In this document: one piece after another, positions 17,851-25,284 of the stretch
Layout of the letters: each line of letters begins with the position of its first letter
Position numbering within the stretch: the first letter of the stretch is position 1
From: Pseudomonas sp. PB106
GTDB lineage: Bacteria; Pseudomonadota; Gammaproteobacteria; Pseudomonadales; Pseudomonadaceae
Assembly (NCBI RefSeq): GCF_009764645.1
Contig: NZ_RWIM01000037.1
Location: 1 to 32,374 of the forward strand
Length of the DNA: 32,374 bases
Direction: 5' to 3'
The notes under the pieces: generated by a model
What the model was told of the DNA's origin: nothing
Seen by the model: only the letters and a program-made list of their open reading frames with translations
Databases searched by the model: none
Made by a program: the position numbers and the translations under genes

Positions 17851-18045
17851 ATGCTCAAGGACAATCGTGAATATCTGGAGCTCGAAAGGCTGGAGAACGA
17901 ATCAAGGAAGCTTGTGGCTGAAAGGCAAAAGCTTCTGGCGGAAGAGAAAAAGCTTAATAGAGAGACGAGTTTCTATCCGCTCGCAGTATTAGCGGGGGTG
18001 GCGACAGCAGTCACTGCGATAGCAGGGGTTTTCTTCAAGCTTTGA
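17851..18045 (+). CDS. Small coiled-coil membrane protein, hypothetical
   Basis: This 64-residue protein has no family I can name. Residues 6-42 form a strongly charged heptad-like helix rich in Leu, Glu and Lys (LELERLENESRKLVAERQKL), a likely coiled coil. A single transmembrane segment follows (FYPLAVLAGVATAVTAIAGVFF), ending in KL. The expected topology is a cytoplasmic coiled coil tethered to the inner membrane by its C-terminus. The ATG at 17851 has GGAAGG 5-6 nt upstream. Local A+T content is higher than in the flanking genes. It precedes, by 50 nt, another tiny tail-anchored protein with the same layout. Confidence 0.65.
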   Translation: MLKDNREYLELERLENESRKLVAERQKLLAEEKKLNRETSFYPLAVLAGVATAVTAIAGVFFKL

Positions 18046-18095
18046 TTGTTCGCATTTCACTCCTTTCAGACCCACGTACCAAAAAGGACATCAAC

Positions 18096-18266
18096 ATGAG
18101 TACCTATGATCGCAAAGCCAGAATGGAAGAAATGGAGCGGGAACACGATGAGTGGGCTGAAAGAGTGCGTATTAAAAACAAAGGCGATATGTTCCCGGTC
18201 TGGGCGACGCTGGCGTTTGGAATCTTTTGCTGGTCACTTGGATTCCTGTTGGGTCGATCGATCTGA
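18096..18266 (+). CDS. Small tail-anchored membrane protein, hypothetical
   Basis: This 56-residue protein has a charged, helical N-terminal half (YDRKARMEEMEREHDEWAER) and a single C-terminal transmembrane segment (FPVWATLAFGIFCWSLGFLL). It ends GRSI. It repeats the plan of the gene 50 nt upstream: cytoplasmic charged helix, then membrane anchor. The ATG at 18096 has AAGGA about 9 nt upstream. I do not recognise a family. The shared plan and tight spacing suggest the two products may pair. The remaining 250 bp before the next gene hold no gene I can support, only an AAAACGACAAT direct repeat (near 18308 and 18353). Confidence 0.65.
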   Translation: MSTYDRKARMEEMEREHDEWAERVRIKNKGDMFPVWATLAFGIFCWSLGFLLGRSI

Positions 18267-18520
18267 TCTGGTTTTCGTGGTAAGGCGACGCGCAGATACC
18301 GTTCAGAAAACGACAATGAGCGTACTCGTTTACGACAGGTATATTCCTCAAAACGACAATCCGCTGATCTGCTCTGCACAACCATTCCTCAGCTAAGTCT
18401 TTGCTTCTGTTGATTTATCGCGGAGAATCGCGCCCCTGTTTCGGCCGGAGCATGTCTGTCGGTTTTTTCCGACGCGTCCTGACCGAGTGGCAAGTGACCG
18501 GAATGCGGAGATCCGACCGG

Positions 18521-19801
18521 ATGAATGATCAGGCCAAAAGCGTCGACCAGCGCTTTGACGCAGCAGCACCAGCCGAGCTGTCGAGCTGGAATCGCCAGGA
18601 CACCACCTGGATGTTGGGACTGTTTGGGACGGCCATCGGCGCCGGCACCCTGTTTTTGCCGATCAACGCAGGTCTCGGTGGTTTCTGGCCACTGGTGATC
18701 CTCGCGCTGCTGGCGTTCCCGATGACGTTCTACGCACACCGTGGCCTGACCCGCTTTGTGCTGTCCGGTCGTGAAGGCGCTGACATCACCGAAGTGGTCG
18801 AGCAGCATTTCGGCATCAAGGCCGGCGCACTGATCACATTGCTGTACTTCTTCGCGATTTTCCCGATCCTGCTGATCTACAGCGTCGGCCTGACCAACAC
18901 GGTCGCCAGTTTCCTCGAACATCAACTGCACATCACACCGCCACCGCGCGCGCTGTTGTCGTTCGTGCTGATCCTCGGTCTGCTGGCCGTGGTGCGTTGC
19001 GGCGAACAGGCGATCGTCAAGGCCATGAGCCTGATGGTCTATCCGTTCATCGTTGCGCTGCTGTTTCTGGCGGTGTACCTGATCCCGCACTGGAACGGCG
19101 GCATCCTCGCCACCGCGTCGCACGTGCCGGCACCGTCGGCCTTGCTGCACACGCTGTGGCTGGCCATCCCGGTGATGGTGTTCTCGTTCAACCACTCGCC
19201 GATCATCTCGGCATTCGCCGTCGACCAGAAGCGTCGTTACGGCGCGCATGCCGAAGAGCGCAGCTCGCAGATCCTGTCCCGCGCACACGCGTTGATGGTG
19301 CTGATGGTGCTGTTCTTCGTCTTCAGCTGCGTGTTGACCCTGTCGCCGGAACAACTGGCTGAAGCGAAAGCGCAGAACCTGTCGATCCTGTCGTACCTGG
19401 CCAACCATTTCAGCAATCCGACCATCGCGTTCGCAGCACCGTTGATTGCCTTCGTGGCGATCTCCAAGTCGTTCCTTGGCCACTACATCGGTGCCAGTGA
19501 AGGGCTCAAAGGTTTGATCGTCAAGAGCGGCAAGCGTCCGAGCGCCAAGGCACTGGATCGCATCGTTGCGGCGTTCATGCTGGTGGTGTGCTGGATCGTC
19601 GCGACCCTGAACCCGAGCATTCTCGGCATGATCGAAACCATCGGTGGCCCGGTCATCGCGGCGATCCTGTTCCTGATGCCGATGTACGCGATCCGTAAAG
19701 TGCCGGCGATGGCGCGTTATCGTGGTCAGGCGTCGAACGTGTTTGTCACTGCCGTGGGTCTGGTGGCGATTTCGGCGTTGATTTACTCGCTGACGGCGTA
19801 A
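18521..19801 (+). CDS. HAAAP-family amino acid permease (serine/threonine type)
   Basis: This 426-residue inner-membrane transporter has about 11 transmembrane helices and belongs to the hydroxy/aromatic amino acid permease family, closest in pattern to SdaC/TdcC. The N-terminal motif WMLGLFGTAIGAGTLFLPI contains the helix-1 break expected for substrate and cation binding. VFSFNHSPIISAFAVDQKRRYG is the family's conserved helix-loop segment. SdaC is 429 residues, so the length fits. The ATG at 18521 has GGAG about 10 nt upstream and places the N-terminus correctly. Upstream in-frame starts would add an unrelated basic leader. Serine or threonine symport is the likely role. It is a single-gene unit with a strong terminator after it. 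Confidence 0.88.
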   Translation: MNDQAKSVDQRFDAAAPAELSSWNRQDTTWMLGLFGTAIGAGTLFLPINAGLGGFWPLVILALLAFPMTFYAHRGLTRFVLSGREGADITEVVEQHFGIKAGALITLLYFFAIFPILLIYSVGLTNTVASFLEHQLHITPPPRALLSFVLILGLLAVVRCGEQAIVKAMSLMVYPFIVALLFLAVYLIPHWNGGILATASHVPAPSALLHTLWLAIPVMVFSFNHSPIISAFAVDQKRRYGAHAEERSSQILSRAHALMVLMVLFFVFSCVLTLSPEQLAEAKAQNLSILSYLANHFSNPTIAFAAPLIAFVAISKSFLGHYIGASEGLKGLIVKSGKRPSAKALDRIVAAFMLVVCWIVATLNPSILGMIETIGGPVIAAILFLMPMYAIRKVPAMARYRGQASNVFVTAVGLVAISALIYSLTA

Positions 19802-19827
19802 GCCAAAAGCGCAGACATTGCCGTAAC

Positions 19828-19865
19828 AAAAGCCGCTGTGCGTGATGCGCACAGCGGCTTTTTTT
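19828..19865 (+). terminator. Intrinsic terminator of the permease gene
   Basis: AAAGCCGCTGTGCG pairs perfectly across a TGAT loop with CGCACAGCGGCTTT, followed by TTTTT. It is 26 nt after the permease stop and is a textbook rho-independent terminator. Confidence 0.93.
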
Positions 19866-19952
19866 CGTCTGGAAAACGTCGATTGAGCAGGTGTATTTCG
19901 GCGGTGAATCCGCTACATTTTCCGGCCGCTCTCTGCATGGTGAATCCGCTTC

Positions 19953-21455
19953 ATGTCTCTTGCACTCGAACGTCTGGTTGCTGGCACGCCGATCCCTTTC
20001 GCTGGAAACCGCGTCACCGTGGTCAGCCCCGAACTGGCCGCGCGTTTTCAGCCCGGTGACCATCTGTTGATCGAGCAGGTCAGCGGCGAGCTGCTGCTGA
20101 TTCCGGTGGCGGATCAACAAGCGGCGTCCGTGGCGATAGAACGAGCGGCTGCTGCATTCACGGCGTTGTCAGCCGTCTCCGATGAAGCCATCAGTCAGTT
20201 CTTTGATTGCTTCGCGCAGCGCCTGGAGACTCCCGATTGCTGGGCGCAGATCGAAGCCGCCAACCAGGCCGACATCGAACGGGCCAAGGCGCGCGGTCGT
20301 TCCACCACCCGTTTGCTCGCCGATGAGCGCATGCGCCGCGACATGATCGCCGGCCTGCGTGCCTGGCGTGATGCCGCCGCGACCCGGGGCAAAGTCATCA
20401 GCAGCGTCGAACACGACGGCTGGAAGGTCGAGCAAGTGGTTTCGCCACTGGGCATTGTCGCGTTTGTCTTTGAAGGTCGGCCGAACGTGTTTGCCGATGC
20501 CGCCGGCGTCTTGCGTACCGGCAACACTGCGGTGCTGCGCATTGGCAGCGATGCGTTGGGCACGGCACAAGCTATCGTCACCCACGCCTTGAACCCGGCA
20601 TTGGCCGATGCCGGTTTGCCGGCTGGTGCGGTGTCGCTGGTGGAAAGTGTCAATCATGCCGCCGGTTGGGCGATGTTTGCCGATCGGCGTTTATCGCTGG
20701 CGGTGGCGCGCGGCTCCGGGCGTGCGGTCAGTCAACTGGGCAGCATCGCGCAGCAGGCCGGCACCGCCGTGAGCCTGCACGGCACCGGTGGGGCGTGGCT
20801 GATTGCCGATCGTGAGGCCGATGCCAAGCGCTTCGCCGCCGTGGTGCGCAACTCACTGGATCGCAAGGTGTGCAACACCCTGAATGTCTGCCTGATCCAG
20901 CGCGAGCGTGCGGCGGAACTGGTGCCGTTATTCCTCGATGCATTGCAGCAGGCTGGCACTGCTCGGGGGCAGGGCTGCAAATTGCACATTGTCGAAGGCA
21001 GTCAAGACTGTCTGCCGAGCGACTGGCAGAACGCAACGGTCGAAGTCTATCGCGCCGAGGGTTATCGGACTGAAGCGCAGGCTGAACCTTTGGCCGAGTC
21101 CGAGTTGGGCCGCGAGTGGGAATGGGAAGAAACTCCGGAAGTCAGCCTGATGATTGTTGATCATCTGGATCAGGCGATTGCGCTGTTCAACCGCTACAGC
21201 CCGCAATTCACTGTGTCCTTGATCAGTGAGGATGCCGCGGCTCAGGAGCGTTTTTACAACGCGGTAAACGCGCCGTTCGTGGGCAATGGCATCACCCGGT
21301 GGGTGGATGGTCAGTACGCGCTGAATAAACCGGAACTGGGGCTTTCGAACTGGGAAAGCGGGCGGCTGTTTGCGCGCAGTGCGATTCTTTCGGGCGACGG
21401 TGTGTTTACCGTGCGCAGCCGCATGACTCAGGTCGATCTCACGGTAAAACGCTGA
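19953..21455 (+). CDS. ProA-like aldehyde dehydrogenase with an N-terminal extension
   Basis: This 500-residue protein is a divergent member of the glutamate-5-semialdehyde dehydrogenase (ProA) branch. Recognisable parts are LGIVAFVFEGRPNVFADAAG with TGNTAVLRIGSD (the ProA nucleotide-binding region), RKVCNTLNVCLI around the probable catalytic Cys307, and VNAPFVGNGITRWVDG near the C-terminus. True ProA is about 417 residues. This one has about 75 extra residues at the N-terminus, and its C-terminal motif (LFARSAIL) departs from the usual HARGP. Residues 18-52 look like a small SpoVT/AbrB-type swapped-hairpin segment (PGDHLLIEQVSGELLLIP). No proB is adjacent. It may act on another phosphorylated or semialdehyde substrate. 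It lies downstream of a strong terminator, so it has its own promoter. Confidence 0.75.
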   Translation: MSLALERLVAGTPIPFAGNRVTVVSPELAARFQPGDHLLIEQVSGELLLIPVADQQAASVAIERAAAAFTALSAVSDEAISQFFDCFAQRLETPDCWAQIEAANQADIERAKARGRSTTRLLADERMRRDMIAGLRAWRDAAATRGKVISSVEHDGWKVEQVVSPLGIVAFVFEGRPNVFADAAGVLRTGNTAVLRIGSDALGTAQAIVTHALNPALADAGLPAGAVSLVESVNHAAGWAMFADRRLSLAVARGSGRAVSQLGSIAQQAGTAVSLHGTGGAWLIADREADAKRFAAVVRNSLDRKVCNTLNVCLIQRERAAELVPLFLDALQQAGTARGQGCKLHIVEGSQDCLPSDWQNATVEVYRAEGYRTEAQAEPLAESELGREWEWEETPEVSLMIVDHLDQAIALFNRYSPQFTVSLISEDAAAQERFYNAVNAPFVGNGITRWVDGQYALNKPELGLSNWESGRLFARSAILSGDGVFTVRSRMTQVDLTVKR

Positions 21456-21468
21456 TCTGGCGGGCACT

Positions 21469-21571
21469 GATCGTTCCCACGCTCCAGCGTGGGAACGCAG
21501 CCCGTGACGCTCCGTGTCACTGGACGCGGAGCGTCCCCAGAGGCATTCCCACGCAGAGCGTGGGAACGATC
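21469..21571. repeat. GTTCCCACGC multi-hairpin repeat, copy 3
   Basis: Third copy, with GATCGTTCCCACGCTCCAGC at the left and GCGTGGGAACGATC at the right, and an inner GACGC/GCGTC dyad. The left hairpin loop differs from the other two copies. A REP arm is joined directly to its right end. Confidence 0.85.
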
Positions 21572-21602
21572 AAAAGATCGCAGCCTTCGGCAGCTCCTAC
21601 AG
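21568..21602. repeat. Single REP arm
   Basis: AGATCGCAGCCTTCGGCAGC then TCCTACAGG, fused to the multi-hairpin repeat on its left, exactly as at 2046-2183 but in the opposite order. It lies 8 bp beyond the minus-strand cynT stop. Confidence 0.85.
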
Positions 21603-21609
21603 GGGTGTT

Positions 21610-22269
21610 TCAGGCTGCGTCAGCGCTGTTTGCGTAAACCGCACACGTCGCCGGTTGTTCGGCCAGCGGTACAAAGGTGCGGCGGTCCGAGGACAGCGCA
21701 TCGATCGAGCCGGTCTCGATGTCATACACCCAGCCATGCAGGTTCAGCAGGCCTTTTTCCTGAGCCAGACGCACGCTCGGGTGGGTCTGGATGTTCGCCA
21801 ATTGCGCGATCACGTTTTCGCGCACCATTGAACTCAACTTCGCTGCATCACTGGCATGCGTGCGCGCTTCATTCATCACTTTCGCCGACTCGGCATGTTG
21901 CAGCCAGCCACTGACAGCGGGCAGGTGATCCATGCATTTGCACTTGGCAATGGCGGTCATTGCCCCGCAATCGGAGTGACCGCAGATCACGATGTCGGTC
22001 ACGCCAAGCACCGCCACGGCATATTCCACCGTCGCCGAAACGCCGCCCGGATGCGGGCTGTAGGACGGCACGATATTGCCGGCGTTACGGATGACGAACA
22101 GTTCGCCGGGTTCTTGCTGGGTCAGCAGTTCCGGCACCACGCGGCTGTCGGAACAGGTGATGAACAAGGTTCCGGGTTGCTGGGTGGTCGCCAGGTGTTT
22201 GAACAGTTCGGTGCGTTGCGGGAAGGCTTCGTTCTGGAATTTCAGGAAACCGTCTATCAGGGCTTTCAT
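21610..22269 (-). CDS. cynT: Beta-class carbonic anhydrase CynT
   Basis: This 219-residue enzyme, the same length as E. coli CynT, interconverts CO2 and bicarbonate. Zinc ligands are Cys39 (ITCSDSRV), His98 and Cys101 (GHSDCGAM), with the Asp41-Arg43 dyad intact. In cyanate detoxification it recycles CO2 to the bicarbonate that cyanase consumes, preventing bicarbonate depletion. It is 60 nt downstream of cynS on the same strand, which supports the cyn assignment over a housekeeping carbonic anhydrase. The ATG has AGAGGA 8 nt upstream. The order here is cynS-cynT, reversed relative to E. coli cynTS. Confidence 0.93.
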   Translation of the reverse strand: MKALIDGFLKFQNEAFPQRTELFKHLATTQQPGTLFITCSDSRVVPELLTQQEPGELFVIRNAGNIVPSYSPHPGGVSATVEYAVAVLGVTDIVICGHSDCGAMTAIAKCKCMDHLPAVSGWLQHAESAKVMNEARTHASDAAKLSSMVRENVIAQLANIQTHPSVRLAQEKGLLNLHGWVYDIETGSIDALSSDRRTFVPLAEQPATCAVYANSADAA

Positions 22270-22298
22270 GTGCGTGTCCTCTTGGATGGAGATCGGAG

Positions 22299-22321
22299 GG
22301 CCCGCACTCGGGGTGCGGGCC
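22299..22321 (-). terminator. GC-rich hairpin between cynS and cynT
   Basis: GGCCCGCAC and GTGCGGGCC form a perfect 9-bp stem around a 5-nt loop, 8 bp past the cynS stop. There is no U-tract on the minus strand, so it is more likely a processing or stability hairpin, or a partial attenuator, than a full terminator. Confidence 0.5.
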
Positions 22322-22329
22322 GGGGCACA

Positions 22330-22797
22330 TCAGAACGGACGCAGGGGCAGGAATTTGCCGTCGAGGGTGACCACGGCGCGGGAGCCACCTTCCGGGTCTT
22401 CGACTTTCTTGATGTCCAGTTTGAAGTTGATGGCACTGATGATGCCGTCGCCGAACTGCTCGTGAACCAGCGCTTTGAGGGTGGTGCCGTAGATCTGGAT
22501 CATCTCGTGGAAGCGGTAGATGGTCGGGTCGGTCGGCACACCGCTGAGGCTGCCACGCAGGGGAATGATCTGCATGGCTGCAACATCATCGGCGTCCAGT
22601 TCAAGCTTGTCGCCAACCACCTGGGCAGCGTTTTCCGGCAATGGATGCTGACCGAGCAGGGCGGCGGTGACGTAGGCCAGGCTGAGGCCGGTGCCGTCAG
22701 CGAGATCCTGCCACGACAGATCTTTGCGTGCCTTGGCGTCGAGAATGCGGGTGGTCAGGGCCAGGCTGTTGTCGTTGTAGGCGTGGGACTGTTGCAT
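22330..22797 (-). CDS. cynS: Cyanate hydratase (cyanase)
   Basis: This 155-residue enzyme, one residue shorter than E. coli cyanase, converts cyanate plus bicarbonate to CO2 and carbamate, which decays to ammonia and CO2. The N-terminal helical, DNA-binding-like domain (residues about 10-80) is followed by the catalytic swapped domain. The catalytic residues are Arg95 and Glu98 ([11 protein letters not shown]) and Ser121 (GIISAINF). The ATG at 22797 is preceded by AAGGAG with good spacing. An in-frame start 93 nt upstream adds a non-family leader and was rejected. It reads divergently from cynR and leads cynS-cynT. Together these detoxify cyanate or use it as a nitrogen source. Confidence 0.96.
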   Translation of the reverse strand: MQQSHAYNDNSLALTTRILDAKARKDLSWQDLADGTGLSLAYVTAALLGQHPLPENAAQVVGDKLELDADDVAAMQIIPLRGSLSGVPTDPTIYRFHEMIQIYGTTLKALVHEQFGDGIISAINFKLDIKKVEDPEGGSRAVVTLDGKFLPLRPF

Positions 22798-22879
22798 GGT
22801 GTCACTCCTTTCAGGGATGGCTTGCTGTGTGGGAGCCATCTTCTGCCGAATGATCCATAGCGTCCAAGATCGATATACA

Positions 22880-22890
22880 ATGCTTTGCAT
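22880..22890. promoter_or_regulatory. Dyad in the cynR/cynS intergenic region
   Basis: ATGCTTTGCAT (ATGC/GCAT around TTT) lies in the most AT-rich part of the 119-bp gap, 26 bp before the cynR ATG and 83 bp before cynS. LysR-type regulators use short dyads with a T-N11-A spacing in such divergent gaps, so this is a candidate CynR site. The motif is short and the call is tentative. Confidence 0.35.
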
Positions 22891-22916
22891 AAGCCTTGCC
22901 TATAGTTGATGTTTCC

Positions 22917-23798
22917 ATGCTCCTGCGACATTTGCGTTATCTGCTGGCCGTTGCCGATCACGGCGGTTTCACCCGCGCGGCCGAGGCGCTACATGTGTCG
23001 CAGCCGACCCTGTCGCAACAGATTCGCCAACTGGAGGAAACGTTGGGGGTCAATCTGTTCGATCGCACCTCGCGCACGGTCAAACCGACTGATGCTGGCC
23101 AGGCTTATATCGAATGCGCACGGCGGGTATTGGTAGAACTGGAGGCGGGTAAGCGCGCCCTGCATGACGTGAAGGATCTGTCTCGCGGCAGTTTGCGTCT
23201 GGCGATGACGCCGACGTTCATGGCTTATCTGGTCGGGCCGTTGGTGCGTGACTTCACGGCGCGTTATCCAGGCATTCATCTGCAGATTTTCGAGTTGTCG
23301 ATGGACGACATCGAGGCGGGGCTGGCGGATGACTCGCTGGATATCGCAATTGCCTTCACGCCCGTGCGCCATGCCGACATTGAATGCATTCCAGCGTTTA
23401 CCGAGACGCTGGGGATTATGGTGGGGCGGGAGCATCCGCTGTATGACAGCCGCTCAGTGCTGACGCCGGACGATCTTGCTGCACTGGATTTCGCCTTGCT
23501 GGCGCCGGACTTCATTACACGGTTATCGGTGGATGAATATTTTCGTCAGCACGGGATCACGCCGCAGGTGCGGGTCGAAGTGAACTCGGTGAGTACTTTG
23601 CTGGAAGTTGTGCGTTGTTCACCCATGGCTACGATGCTGCCGCAGGCGATTGCCTCCGAGGATCGAGCGTTGCGCAAGTTGCGCATCGAAAGTGATGCTC
23701 CGCAACGCGGAGCGGCGTTGTTGCGGCGCAAGAATAACTACCACAGCGCAGCGGCGCAGGCATTCATGGAGTTGGTGCTGGGAACAAAGAGTCATTGA
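22917..23798 (+). CDS. cynR: LysR-family regulator of the cyn genes
   Basis: This 293-residue LysR-type regulator has an N-terminal winged helix-turn-helix at about residues 2-60 (HGGFTRAAEALHVSQPTLSQ, then LEETLGVNLFDRTSR). The remainder is a periplasmic-binding-protein-like effector domain (SLRLAMTPTFMAYLVGPLV...). It is divergent from cynS-cynT, the same arrangement as E. coli cynR, which activates cyanase expression in response to cyanate. The ATG at 22917 starts with MLLRHLRYLLAVADHGG, a standard LysR beginning. A TTG 21 nt upstream is less likely. The ribosome-binding site is weak. The name rests on family plus position. Confidence 0.88.
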   Translation: MLLRHLRYLLAVADHGGFTRAAEALHVSQPTLSQQIRQLEETLGVNLFDRTSRTVKPTDAGQAYIECARRVLVELEAGKRALHDVKDLSRGSLRLAMTPTFMAYLVGPLVRDFTARYPGIHLQIFELSMDDIEAGLADDSLDIAIAFTPVRHADIECIPAFTETLGIMVGREHPLYDSRSVLTPDDLAALDFALLAPDFITRLSVDEYFRQHGITPQVRVEVNSVSTLLEVVRCSPMATMLPQAIASEDRALRKLRIESDAPQRGAALLRRKNNYHSAAAQAFMELVLGTKSH

Positions 23799-23838
23799 AC
23801 GGCGCTGTCCCTGTGGTGTTTCTGTTCTGGCTAATAAA

Positions 23839-23875
23839 AAAAGGGCCTGCTTCTTTATCGGAAGCAGGCCCTTTT
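23839..23875. terminator. Bidirectional intrinsic terminator between cynR and the convergent small gene
   Basis: AAAAGGGCCTGCTTC pairs perfectly with GAAGCAGGCCCTTTT across a 7-nt loop. A-tracts precede it and T-tracts follow it, so it can stop cynR transcripts and the convergent minus-strand gene ending at 23893. Confidence 0.93.
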
Positions 23876-23892
23876 GTTATTGAAGTTTTAAA

Positions 23893-24222
23893 TCAGCAGA
23901 ACCGATCAATCACCCGAACTTCGTTGTGGTTCTGCATCGAGTCCCACGCCTGTTTCAGCGTTTGCAGAACATTACCGATGAAGTCCTTGTCGGCCGCAGC
24001 TTTCTTGCCAACATAACCGTGGCCACGGCGGTACATCTTCAGGCGGGCCAGCAGATTCTGATGGTTACGGTCGAACTCTTCTTCGCCAGCATGGGGCGCC
24101 AGGCAGTCGATATGCACTTGCCCCGACTTGCTGATCCACAGGATATGGCTGTCGTGGCTGTCTTTTTGTGCAGCGAACATACGCGCCAGTTCTTCGATAG
24201 TGGGTTGATTGTTCAGATTCAT
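23893..24222 (-). CDS. Conserved-looking hypothetical protein, 109 residues
   Basis: I do not recognise a named family. The protein is soluble, with an N-terminal helix (TIEELARMFAAQKDSH), a beta segment (HILWISKSGQVHIDCLAP) and a basic middle containing YRRGHGYVGKKAAAD. A C-terminal helix (FIGNVLQTLKQAWDSM) and a terminal Cys follow. There is no signal peptide or membrane segment. The ATG is preceded by AAGGGG at good spacing, and a strong terminator follows the gene. It appears to be a free-standing single gene. The clean expression signals argue that it is real. Confidence 0.7.
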   Translation of the reverse strand: MNLNNQPTIEELARMFAAQKDSHDSHILWISKSGQVHIDCLAPHAGEEEFDRNHQNLLARLKMYRRGHGYVGKKAAADKDFIGNVLQTLKQAWDSMQNHNEVRVIDRFC

Positions 24223-24732
24223 AATGTTGCCCCTTGACCAGTCTGGTGATCTTTCAAAGTTGATTCGCTAATACAGGTAGCCCATCGGTTAGTTGATCCC
24301 TGGCACCGAAACCAGGACGTCAGCGCTCGCCCGTGTGAAGTCCGGGGTCGTGCATCTGTTGCATGTAGTCGTGTTGAATAACTGCTACGCAATAGCGTCA
24401 CAACGAGGAGAAGCAGCGAAAACCGGGAGGCTCCTTGCCGACCTGTTCAGAGTCGACCACAAGCGTCTTGAGAATTTTCGCCAGCGCTTCTCGTCCTTGT
24501 ACTGGACGTTCAGGCCAGGTCAGCTTCTTCAATCTGCCTTGTGGGCAGCGTGTATCCGGAAAAAACAACTCGGCGGTCAGACGAGTTTGCTCAAGCGTGT
24601 TACCGATGTTCCCGATCGGGGAACGTCTTCATCATGCAAAAGCAAAACGACGCCGTCAACGGTTTTGTAGTGATTATTTTTGTTCACTACATATTGTCGG
24701 ACAAAGCTGTTTTGGAATGAGAACAGATCCGT
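24223..24732. other. Gene-poor 510-bp interval
   Basis: No coding region here is supported by a start site and ribosome-binding site. Notable items are a perfect 8-bp inverted repeat TGTAGTGA/TCACTACA (24666-24691, 10-bp AT-rich spacer) and a near-palindrome GTTCCC-GATCG-GGGAAC around 24609. The base composition is lower in G+C than in the flanking genes, and the interval could hold a decayed gene or an untranslated RNA. Nothing specific is proven. Confidence 0.4.
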
Positions 24733-25236
24733 TCAGGTAACGGAAAAAGGCGTGCGCAGACGGTAGAACGTGCACGGATAATCGTCCACGTCGCGCTGCT
24801 GCCGGGTGAAATCGCCGCCAGTCAATTCAGGGATCAGCCCGGCCCAGAAGCGCTGTGCCGGCAGGTTGGCGTCGATATGGAAAATCTGCCATTGACCGGG
24901 GATGCGCTTCAAGAGGGCAGAGACGACAAACTGCGCGACACCCTGGCCACGAAAGCGTCGAGCAATGAAGAAGTAGCCAATGTTGAGTTCGGCGCCGGCG
25001 ATATGGGTTTCGTCATCGACGGTCACAAAACCTGCCAGTTCGCCGTCCACGCGAATCAGGAACGGTTGCGTCGTTGGGCGGCGCCAGTAATCGGTTTTCG
25101 GCTGGATGGAAAAGAAACCGTGCTCGGCAATCTGCAGCGGCAGCCATTCGGTGAAGTCGTACATGTAGAACTGCATGAGGTTTTCGATGATCTGCAGTTC
25201 ATCGCGCTGAGCGGGGTGCAGTTCGATACTGGCCAT
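24733..25236 (-). CDS. GNAT-family N-acetyltransferase
   Basis: This 167-residue protein has the GNAT fold. The acetyl-CoA-binding motif is FIARRFRGQGVAQFVVSALL (R-x2-G-x-G/A pattern), after the central beta-strand AELNIGYFFI. The C-terminal part (WQIFHIDANLPAQRFWAGLI) matches the usual strand-helix pair where an Asn and bulky residues contact CoA. It should acetylate an amine on a small molecule or protein, but the substrate is not evident. The start ATG has AGGA about 10 nt upstream. It is 48 nt downstream of topB on the same strand, so it is likely co-transcribed from the topB promoter. Confidence 0.85.
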   Translation of the reverse strand: MASIELHPAQRDELQIIENLMQFYMYDFTEWLPLQIAEHGFFSIQPKTDYWRRPTTQPFLIRVDGELAGFVTVDDETHIAGAELNIGYFFIARRFRGQGVAQFVVSALLKRIPGQWQIFHIDANLPAQRFWAGLIPELTGGDFTRQQRDVDDYPCTFYRLRTPFSVT

Positions 25237-25284
25237 GCGCCGAGTTCCTGAAAGTGGTGAGCCTTGCAGAAACTGTAGCGGGTT

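Noticed and set aside
18389..19852. A 487-codon minus-strand frame opposite the HAAAP permease
   Set aside because: Antisense composition full of Gln, His, Arg and Asp, with no family resemblance. The plus strand encodes a normal permease.
24293..24670. A 125-codon plus-strand frame in the gene-poor interval
   Set aside because: It starts at a non-ATG codon without a ribosome-binding site and shows no domain pattern.
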